Shown here piece by piece: positions 35,718-47,799 of a stretch of 64,000 nt of DNA (position 1 is its first letter; each line of letters opens with the position of its first letter). Under the pieces are notes generated by a model. It was not told the DNA's origin. It saw only the letters and a program-made list of their open reading frames with translations, and did no database searches. The stretch spans positions 82,855-146,854 of the forward strand of contig KB445825.1 of the NCBI GenBank assembly GCA_000320605.2, written 5' to 3'. Both the position numbers and the translations under genes were made by a program. The stretch comes from Gelatoporia subvermispora B (lineage: Eukaryota; Basidiomycota; Agaricomycetes; Polyporales; Gelatoporiaceae).

Positions 35718-38599
35718 ATGTCGTCGCTTTCCCACAAAGACGAGGCCTCGCTCGACGAGCGCAATCCCGAGGAGCGCCCCCGCCTCGCTGCGTCGCTCGT
35801 CGAGGAGCTCGAGGCGGAGCAGGATGCGCACGTCGGTGTGAAGAAGGTCGAGGCCGCCGAGAAGGTGTACGGCCGCTATTCAAAGTGGTTCCTCTTCATC
35901 GGGTGCGTCCTTGCGCGTTCCCACCAGGCGCGCCCACTCGCTAACATCGTCCGATGGACCCAGTCTGGCCCTCGCATCGTACATCTACTCCCTAGACGGC
36001 TCGACGACCTACACCTACCTTGCCTTCGCAACTTCCGCCTTTGGCGGTCACTCGCTCATCTCCTCGATCCAGGTCGCACAGTCGATCATCGGTGCGCATC
36101 CTTCTCTTACGTCTTTGACCGTTCCTGTCAGCTCATCCTGTGCTTCGCTCGCCAGTCGCCTGCGGCAAGCCCGTGATTGCGAAATTGGCCGACGCGACGT
36201 CCCGTGCCACGGCCTACCTCGCTGTCTGTACGTGTCCCCTCGCCCCCCCACACCGATGTTAGGTTCGCGCGCTTACTGATCGGGGCGTCTACTCGCAGTG
36301 ATCTTCTATGTCGTCGGTGAGTATATGCGCAATCGAAATCGACGAAATCAAGGTCCCCTGGGCTCTTCCTGCGCGTTTCGAGGTTTTTCCAGTTCACAGA
36401 GTTTGCAGGCTGGGAAAGCTTCGACACCGCGTACAAAGGGACTCGTTCATAGGGCGTTTCGTCGCCGCGGAGGCATTCGCCAGCAGTGGCGCACACGGCG
36501 GAGCTTGGGCGGACTTGTTGTGCATTCCCGCGGATTGGTCGGCGCATTTCGATTTGTCTTACCGCAGTGCTCCGCCTGTGCAGGTGTCGATGTGGCTGTG
36601 ACATCGTTCACCCCACTTGCCGCCTTGCTCGCACCATCTTGGATTTCTGCACGACATGTGTGGAAATCGTGCAGAAAAAGAAGCTGGATTCCCCTTAAGT
36701 GACCCTCGCGGCGCGAGCAGCTAGCTGATGATTAATCCAGGATACATCGTCATTGCGTCCGCGAATAACGTCGGGACCGTCGCCGGTGGTATCATTATCT
36801 ACGCTATGTACGTCCTCTATTTACTAGTCGCAATTCTCGACTCTGATGACTGTTACGCACAGCGGTTACACAGGCCTGCAGCTGCTCACGCAGGTCATCA
36901 TCGCGGATATTACCGTTCTGAAGTGGCGTGGACTCGTCTCGTCGCTGACATCCGCGCCGTTCATCATCAACGCATTCATCGGCGCGAACATCTCCTCCGC
37001 CGTCATTGAGCACGCAGGATGGCGCTGGGGCTGTACGTTGCGCTCCCCCATCCTCCCTTCCGAATTCACGCTGACCCCCCGCCAGACGGGATGTTCGCGA
37101 TCCTCGTCCCTGCGTCTCTCGCACCGCTCATCATTACGCTCTTCTGGGCCGAGCACAAGGCCAAGGTCCTCGGCCTCGTCAACCTCCCCGAGGGCGCGCT
37201 CGAAGTCGTCGCCTCGCGCAAGGTACCGCTCGCTCAGAAGATCTGGCGTTTCACAGAGCAGCTCGACCTCGTCGGTCTCGTCCTCCTTGGCGCGGCCGTC
37301 GCGCTCATCCTCCTCCCGCTTACGCTCAGTCAGACCGCTAAGGGCGGCTGGCACAACGGTGCGCGCATTCGAGTATTGCAGTGAGAGGTGTGGGTGCTGA
37401 CAAGTACATGTATGTCAGGATCGATGATTGCGATGCTTGTCATTGGTATCGTTCTCCTTGGCGTCTTTGCAATTTGGGATCTGCGCTTCGCCTCGCGCCC
37501 AGTCATCGCTCGCCGCTTCCTCGGAAACGTCTCCGTCGTTGCCGCATCCTGGATCGGCTTCTTTGATTTCGTGCGTGTCCATCTCATCCTTGCCTGCCCA
37601 TCACGTACTGAATCTCCGCTGGATAGGTTTCTTTCTACCTCACCTACACTTACCTCTTCTCTTTCGTTCTTGTCGTCAAGCCTTGGTGAGTCCCCCTAAT
37701 TAGGCGTGCGACAACGCCATATACTGACCTACGCGCAGGTCGCTTGTCGACGCCAACTACTTCTCGTCTACGCAGACCGTCGCGCTCACCGTCTTCGGTA
37801 TCCTCGCCGGTGGTCTCATGCGCTACCTTCGTCGTTACAAGGTGCGTGTCCTCTCCCTCCGTACTATCCATGCCTATCCTAACGACCTCGCCCGCAGTAC
37901 CTCCTTGTCGGCGGTCTGTGCATCCGTCTCCTCGGTGTCGGCCTCATGATCCACTCGCGCGGTGCGCAGGGCTCAGACGCTGAGCTCGTCTGGACGCAGA
38001 TTCTGCAGGGCATGGGTGGCGGTTTCGCGGCCGTTGCGTCGCAGGTCGGCGCGCAGGCGTCCGTCACGCACGCGGACGTCGCGATCATCACTGCTGTTGT
38101 CCTGCTCTGGACCGAGATCGGCGGCGCCGTCGGCAGCGCGATTGGTGCGTTATCGTGTCCGCATGCCGCTCGAGGATGTCTTGCTGATGCTCATGTGTGT
38201 GTGCAGCGGGCGCGATCTGGACGAACACGATGCCCGACAAGCTCGCCAAGTACCTGCCGGACCTCACCCAGGCGCAGCGCGACGAGCTCTTCGGGAGCAT
38301 CACGGACGTCACCGCGCTCCCCCGCGGCGACCCCACGCGCGAGGGCGTTATCTCCGGTGTGTCATCTCGCTTTCTCTCCTTGCCCGTTGATCCTCAACTG
38401 ACTCGTGCTCGTCTCAACAGCCTACAGCGACGTGATGAAAACCATGGTCATCGCTGCAACAGTTATTAGTATCGTGCCTATCATCCTTGCGCTGTTCATG
38501 CCGAACTGGTACCTCGGCGATAAGCAGAATGCGGTTGACGCCGCGGACCTGACGGGCGAGCGCCACGTGGATGACGAGCCCGACCACCACGACGCGTGA
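35718..38599 (+). CDS. Siderophore-iron MFS transporter (ARN/MirB type)
   Basis: Thirteen exons give about 600 aa: 35718-35902, 35964-36091, 36156-36227, 36299-36316, 36741-36807, 36863-37032, 37086-37358, 37419-37570, 37627-37685, 37739-37841, 37898-38144, 38207-38356, 38421-38599. After a charged cytosolic N-terminus (about 55 residues) come many hydrophobic segments consistent with the 14-helix drug:H+ antiporter-like layout of this family. Segments such as ASYIYSLDGSTTYTYLAFA, GKPVIAKLADATSRATAY, VLKWRGLVSSLTSAPFIINA and AGAIWTNTMPDKLAKYLP are characteristic of siderophore importers. It should take up ferric siderophores at the plasma membrane or in vesicles by proton symport. The tail is hydrophilic with DDEPDHHDA at the end. 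Intron 4 is 424 nt, far longer than the other introns (about 50-65 nt). GATA sites upstream fit iron control. Confidence 0.9.
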
Positions 38600-39530
38600 G
38601 CTCGCGAAGCTACTGGGTTGCTGCGCGTCCCGTCATCGTAGAGACGATGTAAAAGTAGATATCTATTAGATCTTGGTTTCCGTTTCGTGCGTATATGTAC
38701 CAGTATATAGTATAATTCGACGAACAAGCATTTCTCCTCTCTTTTCCCTCTCGAGTGCTCAAGGATGCGCCGGATGATGGCGATTGGTGCCAGTCGTGTG
38801 CTCAGGAAGAACGGACAAAGTAAGACAAAGTAACGAAAATTTGTGGGAGCCTGCCAGTGAAATGCAGAGTTGTGACGGCTAGCTAAGGGCGAAAGGCAAT
38901 ATACTCCTTCACATGGCTTGCCAATACCTGTGTTCTGGATGTTCCTGGATGTCGCAGTCAGGCTCAGCAGCCCTTCGTACCCCTTCCGCTGTCATTCGCG
39001 AATCGCCCGCGGTGATGACCAGCGGCCTCTCGCACCCTCCGACATCTATAGTGATCTAGTGGCATTCTTGGGTGTGATTTTTTACGTATATACGATTGGT
39101 GCCTTTCGCATTTCGATGTTCACGAGTGCTGGAGAGATCTCTCCTGAGTCCTCGAGTCGAGAACGTGCAGTGAGCGCCTTATCACCTGACCCCCCAGTGT
39201 CGCGGGCGCTCTAACTTCGCCCAACTTTTTCGCGGCTCTTCTTCCTTTCACGCTCACTAGTCAAAGTGCGAATGCCTCGTCAAGTCCTCTCTGTCTACGA
39301 TGATTATCTTTTTTTCTGCCTATGAGACATCTTATTTTCTCGGTAATCTAGGCTGCACGATGCGCAGCGTTGATTCTACGTAAAATGAACCTCACTACAA
39401 CGGTGTAAGGTACCGACCGCCGTCAATGCATGACGGGGTGCCTTGATGCATACGACTCTAGCTTGTGGGGCTGCGCTCGTGGTACAATCCTGAAACTCAA
39501 ACCGCTTGCTGTCCACCGGGTGTGCAACTG
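38600..39530. other. Intergenic, nothing recognised
   Basis: No splice-bounded exon or repeat of note. This stretch holds the 3' region of the transporter and the promoter side of the next gene. Confidence 0.5.
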
Positions 39531-39532
39531 CG

Positions 39533-39540
39533 TATAAAAG
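39533..39540 (+). promoter_or_regulatory. TATA box of the unknown-family gene
   Basis: TATAAAAG lies about 67 bp before the ATG at 39600, a good distance for a basidiomycete promoter, and supports that start. Confidence 0.6.
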
Positions 39541-39599
39541 CCTCGAGAAGATTTTATGGGACATCGCTCTCGTCTCGCTCTTTCTCTTGTCTTCGACCG

Positions 39600-41845
39600 A
39601 TGGACATCGACGTCGAACCACCTCTCTTGGAGCTCCAGGATCTTGTTCGTATCCATGGTTTCTCTCACGACGGAGAGCTGCTGGAAATCTCCGTGAAGTT
39701 GCCCTACTCTGGTACCACCAAACGAACGACTTTCAAGTTACCTGTTTTTACTATAGCTGAACCAGAAGATGGATCATACATTGCCCCGAAAGGTGACGAT
39801 TTAATCCGGACTGCTGATCACACGCTAAATTGCGTACAACAGATGATTTGATTCTCCTCGGAGAGATTACAGTCGGCACCATTCGATACCAAAACTCCTT
39901 CATGCTCGCCCACGAGTTCGAAAAACGAGCGGGTTTCCAGGACAGCGAAGAGACGTACAAGACGGATAAAGATGCTATCCTGGCTGGCACCACTCCTTTT
40001 GACTTTTGGCTGTACCAGGAGGATTCAGGGTTGCTCAGAAAAGCCACGATGCAGGATGCCGTCCCGGTCTACAAGATGGACACGCGCGGCGTCTCCGGGT
40101 GGCGCGACGAATGGACTTCCCGCCTCAGGCGCGTCTCCGAGTTGTACAAAGCCCCGAGCAGTCGTTGGTCTGTCAGCGCGCGGTTCTTCAAACCCGAGAA
40201 ACTCAACTACGGTATCGTGCTCCAACCGGGGACGTGGGGCGAGGGCGGTCGCGCTGTTGACCCGATGAAACTGCAAGAGTTCGTGAATAAGTACGTCCCT
40301 GAGGCGTATGTGCAGTATGTTACGGTGGATACAGATGTCGATTGGAACGAGTACATCGCGATTGGACGTCACCCGTTTAGGTTTTACACCACGTATATCC
40401 AGCGGCAGTCTCTTGGACGTTGGGAAGCAGATTTGTGCCGCTATGGTAGAGGACGAGTACCCACTGGGCAAGACGACGGTATCTGGCGCCGCCATCCCTT
40501 CGACAACGACAGGCCATCTATCGCGGGTATATCGCCCACTTTCGTCCGCTCGTGGGACGACTGGAAGACATTCGCATTAGCGAATACGCCAGCGAGGATG
40601 TTCGTGCGAGTCCTGCAGGGGGCCGGGTACGGTGATGATGCGCTTGGCGTGGTCGGGAACATTCCGGTTGACATGCTCACAGCAATCAAGGCATGCCGCG
40701 ATCTAACCGCAGACCAGCGCTTCAACGTCGAGAACCATTTACTGTACAATCAGCCGCTCAAAGGCAGAGGAATGGTGGCCATGAGGGCTGTGGTCGAGCT
40801 CTTGACGAAGGCGGACCGTGGCACCATCAAAGACTTGCTTTTGCACGACCCCGTTGAGTTATCTACGATTACAATCGGTACAACGAAGAAAGTACTAGGC
40901 TCCATCTCCGAGAAAAGGAAGAAGTCGCAGCAGGCTGTGATGTCCGGAGTCAGCGCTTCCCAGGTATGTCTGCTTGCTGACGAGTCGATGTCGTCTTGTA
41001 TATCACGTCTCTCCAGGTCGCCCGAGTCTTGTGGAGACCACGAAAGGAGCCGGGTTGCAGAGCTCCTGTAGTTGCGGAGGTACGTGGCCCATGACACCCA
41101 GCAAGCCTGTACGCTAAATAGTCTGATCAGTGGCTCCATCGTTCTGCTTTCTCCTTTGGTGGTTTGGGCTTTCCCGGAGATTGGGAGGTTCACGATGCGC
41201 AGAGCTCACAACATGGGAAGAACCTCGTCTTCGGGACTTCTGGTATGTAACCTTTCAATAGCGTTACCTCAGGATCTTATTGAGGAGACCCCCAGAGGCC
41301 AACACGCATATGCTTCGGTCTGTTCTATTTTTTTTAAAGTTTAGGGATATATGCCTTTAATTCTGACATACCATTACAGCTACGAGTCTGTTATCAAGGA
41401 CGCCATCGCCCTTACTAGGGGCGTGTATACGCAGAACAAATTCGAAGTAGACACCTCGTTGATGAGTTTGGACGACAATGAACCATACTCTTGCTGGTAC
41501 TCACCTTATCTGGATTACTACTATTCCGTCGAGTGGGGGCCTCAGGTGCGTTGAGGAACTACTGGACAAGGACATGTCTGAGTTACCTTCGTTGGACAGG
41601 ACGGGGTATACAGTGGAAAGGTCGAATCGTTAGGTCGATTCGTGGGCGACAAACGCTTCGATCTCTTCAGCCGTTACCGCCCGTTCCTATTCGAATCGCA
41701 GATAGACGGAGCATTGATGAAGCATCTGGCCGACATCATCACCGAAGAAGCTATCGCTCCCGATACTGTTTCTAAACGGGAGGGATCATCTGAGGACCTG
41801 GAAGCTACCAGTGGGGTCCAGCAGGGGAAGAAGCTGAAGGTTTGA
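39600..41845 (+). CDS. Unknown-family protein, 634 aa, six exons
   Basis: I do not recognise this family. Exons 39600-39792, 39843-40963, 41017-41079, 41131-41246, 41380-41545 and 41600-41845 join in frame to about 634 aa. The fourth intron uses donor gtaacc; the stronger gtatgt 4 nt upstream would break the frame. The protein starts MDIDVEPPLLELQDLVRIHG and has a beta-rich N-terminal region, then an aromatic-rich middle (DFWLYQEDSGLLRK, RFYTTYIQRQSLGRW), and a C-terminal block FDLFSRYRPFLFESQIDGAL. The last residues GKKLKV are basic. No signal peptide or membrane segment is evident. Related broken copies lie at 23065-24111 and 42150-42490, so this appears to be a small lineage-specific family duplicated locally. 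A TATA box precedes the start. Confidence 0.65.
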
Positions 41846-42149
41846 CCGTGTGCGTAGATTTGATGATTGTAGGCTTTTGTGAAGTGCTCTGGACTTCCGA
41901 GGCTGCCGCGGTTAGTTGCTCGTTCAGGCAATACATACCGGAATATTCTGCCCAGATTGTATGTTTATACGGGAAAACCGGATATGTGTTTGCGAATATG
42001 CATCACAAAGCTTCATCCGATGCGCATTCCCTGAGGGAAACCATCGTAAGATACATGTGGTACTCAATAATGACTGCGCTCGACAGCATAATGCTCACGT
42101 TTGCTGACGACCAATCCCATCCAACTCGAGGGCTACAGCCGATACAATG

Positions 42150-42495
42150 AACATCTTAAACTTTGTGTAGTTGCGATGCATTCCGCTGGATGGCGACTGA
42201 TTTTCCCAGGACGCAGATCGCCTCTAGAGCTTGGAAGCTCACTTGGCAGATGATCCTGCATACTCATCAGCTGACGTTCGAATGCATTCAATGAAGACGT
42301 TCATATCGCGGACCATATACGTATTAAGCATGAACTAGGAATAGGCCATGTTCAGTAGACCATGTATTCTCTCAGCGCTCCGAAATGAGGCATTGGATCC
42401 CAGATTTGAGGTTCAAAGTCGACGCATTCCGATCTTCTCAAACGATAGCCCGAAAAGAAGTGTCTCGTTGATGAGCCGTATAGTCTAGGTAAGTA
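42150..42495 (+). pseudogene. Fragment of the same unknown family, inverted relative to 23.7-24.0 kb
   Basis: Segments VVAMHSAGWRLIFPGRRSP, LADDPAYSSADVR and LSALRNEALDPRFEVQSR match, in the same order, the minus-strand segments at 24020-23690. The exon-like block here ends SRIV-stop where the other copy reads GRTVQ before GTGAGT: a CAG to TAG change. A GTAAGT donor still follows. Downstream similarity fades after about 25 bases. It is a relic, not a working gene. Confidence 0.6.
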
Positions 42496-43836
42496 AAGCA
42501 CTAAGACGCTACCGCCATTTGATGGAAAATGTGAGTTTCATCTACCGGTGCCTGAATCACTGATGTAACGGAGGACTTTCATATGAATCAAACTATCCTC
42601 GACATGGACGTGATCGGTGGGCAACTGCGGAAAATATCATAAGTCGAGTTGTGCAGTATCTTGCTGGACCACATAGACTGAGTAGTCGGCCGGAGGGGGC
42701 GGTCTGGAACGCCGTTAACCCAGATTGAATCTCGGTAATGCTTCGATGGATGTAATACTCGCTGAATTGGCGCCTACCGTCGGTATAAGCCTTGCTTGAC
42801 TGCTGAGTGTTGTTGTCCTTATTCGATCATCACGTTGTTAAGTTCAGAACATACCCGCGAACATCAGCGACAGAAGGTGATTTGACAAAACAGTAATGTA
42901 GCAGAGCTGATCCGTCCAACAGCGTCTAGGATCAAAGATCACGATGTAATTCGCGAGAGAGAATGTTTAACAATAATTGCTGGGGTGTATTATATACGAG
43001 AAATCCACAACAGCTGCAATTCATAAACAGCACTGGTCCGTATTACCGTCCCTGTCTGGCGTGAATTTCTTATACATCTATGCCATGAGAACATTCAAGA
43101 CCATCACTTGCAGATATTCCGCATGTAACTCATTTCAGACCCCAGATGCAATGTGACTGATTTTACGTCAATTCCATGGAAAAATGAAGTCCTTTCCACT
43201 CAATAGTGATCTGGTGGAGAAAGATGGGACGGCTCCGAACTCAGCAAGTAGTATACATGCGGACTGCGGTAGAGGCCCAGAGGGGCTGTCTTGTGTATGT
43301 ATGAGGCACATATCAGGCCCATTAGAAACTAAACTCAAATAATCATTGATGTCCTATCTACTGTCCTGAAATGAGAAACACACCTTAATTCTCAACCTCT
43401 GAAGCACTTCTGTGCACAAAGTCGTCGCGCCCTATTCGGGCGCCCATCGACGAGTGACGTATGACCGTCTCATAACCCTTGTCAAGCAAGGGAACTCTGG
43501 GCAATTTACTTGCTCATATTTTGTAATTTGCAACCACACAGAATTCACGGCACAGTTCTTTGTTGGCTGTATAAATAAAATGCACGTCTTCGTGGTTTTG
43601 GGTTGATCAGGATACCAGAACGCAATTGTTGGCAGGCAGGCTGGCAGCTACACCTCTAAATTCCATTGGGAGCGAACTGGTGCCGCCGCGGCGTGAGCTC
43701 ATACGGCTGGCAGTAGCTCCAGGTCATACGTCTTGTCGATGATATAGGAGTCCCCCAAAGCTGAACGTCTCCGCAAAGGGATTTAGTCGAGGCCGTCAGT
43801 CATGGCCAAGAGCGTAACCCTAAGATTCGTCTGAAT
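42496..43836. other. Intergenic, somewhat AT-rich, nothing recognised
   Basis: No open frame longer than about 65 codons and no recognisable motif. Confidence 0.5.
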
Positions 43837-44650
43837 TTGAACTATACAGACAACTCGTATGGGCGTTGTCCTATCCATCAGCGACCCGATATACCTGTCG
43901 GCGGTGTCCTCATCAACTTTCGCGGAACGGCTCTGGGCCTTTCGCCTCTCAAATCATTTTCACTGACCTTCCACCTACAGACAGAAGATGGATCACAGAG
44001 GGGCTCTAAAGCAAGCCCGAGCGGTGTGCATGGACATGGTCTGGTCCCATTGCAATGGCGTACAGTGAATAACATACCGAACCTGCATCTCCAGGATAAT
44101 CCCGACACCCTCACCCTCGACGCCCTACCCGATCTGCTCTCCGACCAGTTCGCTAGCAGCGCCAAGCAGCTCCGCACAGTTCTCCCATCCTCTGAGTGCC
44201 TCTGTCCGTGTTGCCGTCGCCCGAACGTGTCAGGCGGACCTCGCCGCGCTGGAATAGGTCTTCTTTGCTCTCTATTCTACTCAGGCCCACTGTGGGATCC
44301 TCCATCGCCTCATCCGCGGCGCTGTGTCGGCGCCTATGCGCATGGTAGGCGCGATAAAGCACCTCGAGTACAAGGTTACGCAAGCAGCTCTGTGTATTCC
44401 CGCACCAGTCTGCATGCGCTCGACGCCTGTGCTGCCGGGTTAGGCACGTACAATCCGTGCAGCTGCCATGCAGACCGCACCCCTCACCACGGCCTCAGCG
44501 GTAGCTGCGCTCCCTTTCCCCCTCGCGAGGTTCGGGTATGGGTTTGCGCAGGTAGGCGCGCAGGACGACGCGGAGCCCCGGCTCGCGCTCCCCACAGTTG
44601 CGAGCGAGGGACCGAGTATGTGTGCGTTCGTGCGGACGCAGCTGGAATAG
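43837..44650 (+). pseudogene. Possible broken gene of unknown family
   Basis: A frame from 43837 (MNYTDNSYGRCPIHQRP onward to LLSDQFASSAKQLRTVL) loses protein-like character near 44180. A different frame then reads LSASVRVAVARTCQADLAAL, and after stops IRGAVSAPMRMVGAIKHLEY and VAALPFPLARFGYGFAQVGA. This pattern suggests a degraded gene with frameshifts, or unrecognised introns. No family could be named. Confidence 0.3.
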
Positions 44651-45177
44651 GTGCAAGCGTTTGTCTTGCGCTGTGAGGCACATGCGGGCGGACGGGCGCC
44701 GTGCTTGGTGCTGGCGCTCCAGCTGGAGGAGGATGGGCGCCTGGGGCGCGTGACGGGTTGCTGGAAGTATTGATGCGCTGAGTCGTGCGTGAGGCAAGAT
44801 GGTCGGTGAAGGTCGCCGAGGTGAGGGCAACGTTTAATCTGGAAGGGAGGATGCAGCGCTGATGTGGAGGATGTACGGCGTGGTGCCGTGAGTGCCAGCC
44901 AGAGATCCGGGGTGTGCTCATCGAAGAGGACGACTGAGCGGCTCGTGGAATAGGACTGGAAGGAGTGAGGGACATCAGAGGTACAGATCACATGGGCGAT
45001 GGGTGATCGGCCCAGGATGTCCGGACGCTCATGGCTTTTCTTCAAATATTGTGTACCAGTATACCACCATTGTAACATTCCAGGTCCTGCTTCGTCACCA
45101 CTTCTGGCCCACGTGGATAGTGTAAATGGTGGGAGACAGTGTGCAGTGTGAACCTCCTGGAGATCACAGTCGCGGCC

Positions 45178-46395
45178 TCACATATAAAGTCGCGAGAGCG
45201 GCGGGAGCATGTCACGGTCCTGCGCTTCACGCAGCCCGTGAACGAAATACAGCCGTAGAGTCCCGCGCTTGACTAGCTTCGTGAAGATGGATGTCATAAG
45301 ACTCTTGACCCACACCGCACGCTCGTCGGCTGGCAGCATGTCGCCCGTGAAGCCGAGATCGACAATCGTGGTACGCGGCCAGGTGGTCTGGAGTTGCCTG
45401 CATAGTGCCTCAAGCGGCGCAACGACATCTCCGCTTGTACCCCATGAGTTGCGACAGCATACAAATTCGACTTCAGTTTGCGGGAACGTCGTCTGCACGA
45501 TCGGGCCGAGGACGGTTGCGACGGCAGTCAGGATCCGCGGCGTGCCACGTATGCGGAGCATCCGCAGCCCGGAAGGACACCATTTGAAGAGGTCAAAGTA
45601 GTCCTCGGGGTCTGAAGTTGTGATCAGCGTTAGTTGTGTCAAGACGAACATCGACGTACTTGGTTCCTTACGGCACCATAGTGTGAGGTCCAGCGTAACT
45701 TCTTGAAGCGAGTGAGATAGGGCGGAGAGAATGAGCTGTGGTGAGGGATCCTCCGGCGATGTGGTGATCCAGAACAAGCAAGTGAGCTTTGGAAGAGATG
45801 CGCGGGAGACCGCTTGCATGATGGGTTCATGCCATCGGGCAATATCGAGGCGTCGCAGTGGTATACGGGAGAGTATGGTGGATATATCTGACGCGTCACG
45901 GACAGGACCGAGCCTGCTACTGTGCGAATCATACAGCTTGAGAACTTCAAGCCGGGGGAAGTGTGCGATGAATCCCGCGAGTGAGCCAACGGCGAAATCG
46001 GACGTAGTGAGCTCGGTGATGTGAGCAAAGGCAGAAGTGTCCTTCGGAACAAAACTGACAATGTTCCAGTCCAGGAGCACGAGCCGTTTCACGGTGTGCA
46101 GCTCTTGCAGGACAGACAGGACGTGGTCCACGCCTCCATCCCTCCACGATGGCGTTGATAGCACCACCTCCCGCACGAACGGAGCCAGGTGAGGACAGAA
46201 ATGCAGGAAGGGTGAGTCGGGATGTCCCCAGCCGTCCCTCGAAGTGACATAGGCACATTGAAATAAGTGAAATCGCGAGGCGGGTAGCCACGCCCGGCAC
46301 ACAAGTGCGCAGCGGCGGAGGGTAGAGATATCGTAGTGCAGGAAGTCGATGACACGATCTGTGATCTCAGGGGGCAGATGTAAAGTTTGTGTCAT
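45178..46395 (-). CDS. F-box protein with leucine-rich C-terminal region
   Basis: One uninterrupted exon encodes about 405 aa. The N-terminus LPPEITDRVIDFLHYDISTL and CALVCRAWLPASRFHLF is the F-box form common in Agaricomycete expansions. The rest has irregular leucine-rich spacing (HITELTTSDF, FPRLEVLKLYDS, IPLRRLDIARWHEP), as in solenoid-type substrate receptors. It would act as the substrate adaptor of an SCF ubiquitin ligase by binding Skp1; targets are unknown. The ATG at 46395 sits just before the F-box; an in-frame ATG 13 codons upstream is possible. Two relatives lie downstream at 47.8-50.9 kb on the same strand. Confidence 0.85.
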   Translation of the reverse strand: MTQTLHLPPEITDRVIDFLHYDISTLRRCALVCRAWLPASRFHLFQCAYVTSRDGWGHPDSPFLHFCPHLAPFVREVVLSTPSWRDGGVDHVLSVLQELHTVKRLVLLDWNIVSFVPKDTSAFAHITELTTSDFAVGSLAGFIAHFPRLEVLKLYDSHSSRLGPVRDASDISTILSRIPLRRLDIARWHEPIMQAVSRASLPKLTCLFWITTSPEDPSPQLILSALSHSLQEVTLDLTLWCRKEPSTSMFVLTQLTLITTSDPEDYFDLFKWCPSGLRMLRIRGTPRILTAVATVLGPIVQTTFPQTEVEFVCCRNSWGTSGDVVAPLEALCRQLQTTWPRTTIVDLGFTGDMLPADERAVWVKSLMTSIFTKLVKRGTLRLYFVHGLREAQDRDMLPPLSRLYM

Positions 46396-47077
46396 ACTGC
46401 ATTCGTGAAATACTTCAAAGTTGAATGTAACCACCGCGAATGGACCAACGTCTGCATCTGCGCACCTGCCACGACCTCTCCCGGATGAGCAACAGCAGTG
46501 AAGGATCTGGATCGACCAGCTCGGTGAGACTAGATATTGCCTCGTGCGCTGTCAAAGTGAATATGTCAGCAGTGTATATGCGAAGAGAGTCGTAAGACGA
46601 CGTACTCGGAAAGAGAATGGGAGAGGATGGAAATGGTTAGCGACGAGACATCCAGAGTGATTCATCTTAGCGCCCAGATTCGGCGTTCGCGCTATGATCA
46701 CGTGCTTAACCCTAACCTCTTTCCCTGGTTCGTTCGGTCTCCCATTTGGCGGAGGCTCTTGACGTTGAATTGGTCTGCCGCGGTGCTTCACCTAGATGCC
46801 AGTCCGCCTTGAATATCGCAAGCAACGCGAGGGGCCTGTGTATTCTAGTTTGATGATAGGCCGAGTCAGCATGGCCGGAAACTCCTATCCGCAGGTGCAC
46901 TTCCACTCGGTGCAGAATTCAAGCAAATACGACCGGTCCCAGCTCTTAGCATTCTACACGTGCGGAGAACACACGAGTGGTGATTTCACTTTATCTTATT
47001 CTTAATGTAGATGTTCACGCTCGCCACTATCATCGTCGATCATCGGATTGCAAAAGCGCGAACAGCCGGAATAATTA
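46396..47077. other. Intergenic between F-box gene and MITE
   Basis: No gene recognised. A single aaccctaacc telomere-like word occurs near 46709. Confidence 0.5.
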
Positions 47078-47611
47078 AGGCTCCAACCATTTTCTTTAGT
47101 TTACATTTATAAACTGTTTAAACCCTCTAAAATTACTTTGTATTTAATTCTCAGCTGTACAAAGTAATAACAAAGTTAAAAAATGTTTTACATTGAAACT
47201 TCTTATATTGTATGCTGAGCTACTACAGGACGATTGTGTGATATTCAATACAGCACAAGACTACAAGACACCTCACATAAACACCAGCACAGGTCGTGGT
47301 CCTCAGTTAAAGCAAACATGAGGTCATCATATGCCTCACGTGCATCATAATACCTGTCACATGACCATATATCTTTGCAGCACACACACTCAAAGTCAGC
47401 TGCATGGTCTGTATCTGTTGTTTAGGCTCAATATGGCTCTCAATTCTGCAAAACACAGTACATATAACATGGTGGGCTTGCTAGAAATGCTTCTCACTAT
47501 GAAGAAAAAATTCACATTGTAAACCGTTTATTATAGTCTAATTACTTTGTATTTACTCTTTACTGTTTGTTTACAAAAAATTTGTAAATGTAAAGTAAAT
47601 GGTTGGAGCCT
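47078..47611. mobile_element. AT-rich MITE, 534 bp, TA target duplication
   Basis: The ends are inverted repeats: AGGCTCCAACCATTT at 47078-47092 and its exact complement at 47597-47611, with imperfect pairing continuing through ctttagtttacattta/taaatgtaaag. Both ends are bordered by TA, the duplication of Tc1/mariner-type insertion. The interior is strikingly AT-rich, carries repeats of attactttgtattta and no meaningful reading frame, so it needs a transposase from elsewhere. Confidence 0.8.
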
Positions 47612-47799
47612 TAGGAATAATGAATGCGTCGTCTCACTCTGTTCTGTCTTGATCGTAGTGTCTGAGCATTATCCGTGATAAGGTGCTATTGATGGTCCAT
47701 GATGTGCTACAACGGATCTCGTGCCTATACAGAGCCACAACTATTCACTTTCGACGTTGTAGCCATATACCCATTGAGAGTCCTTGGAGTCTACGTGAT

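Noticed and set aside
36298..36702. Open frames inside the long transporter intron as a separate gene
   Set aside because: They overlap coding exons, lack domains and disappear when the conserved transporter protein is spliced.
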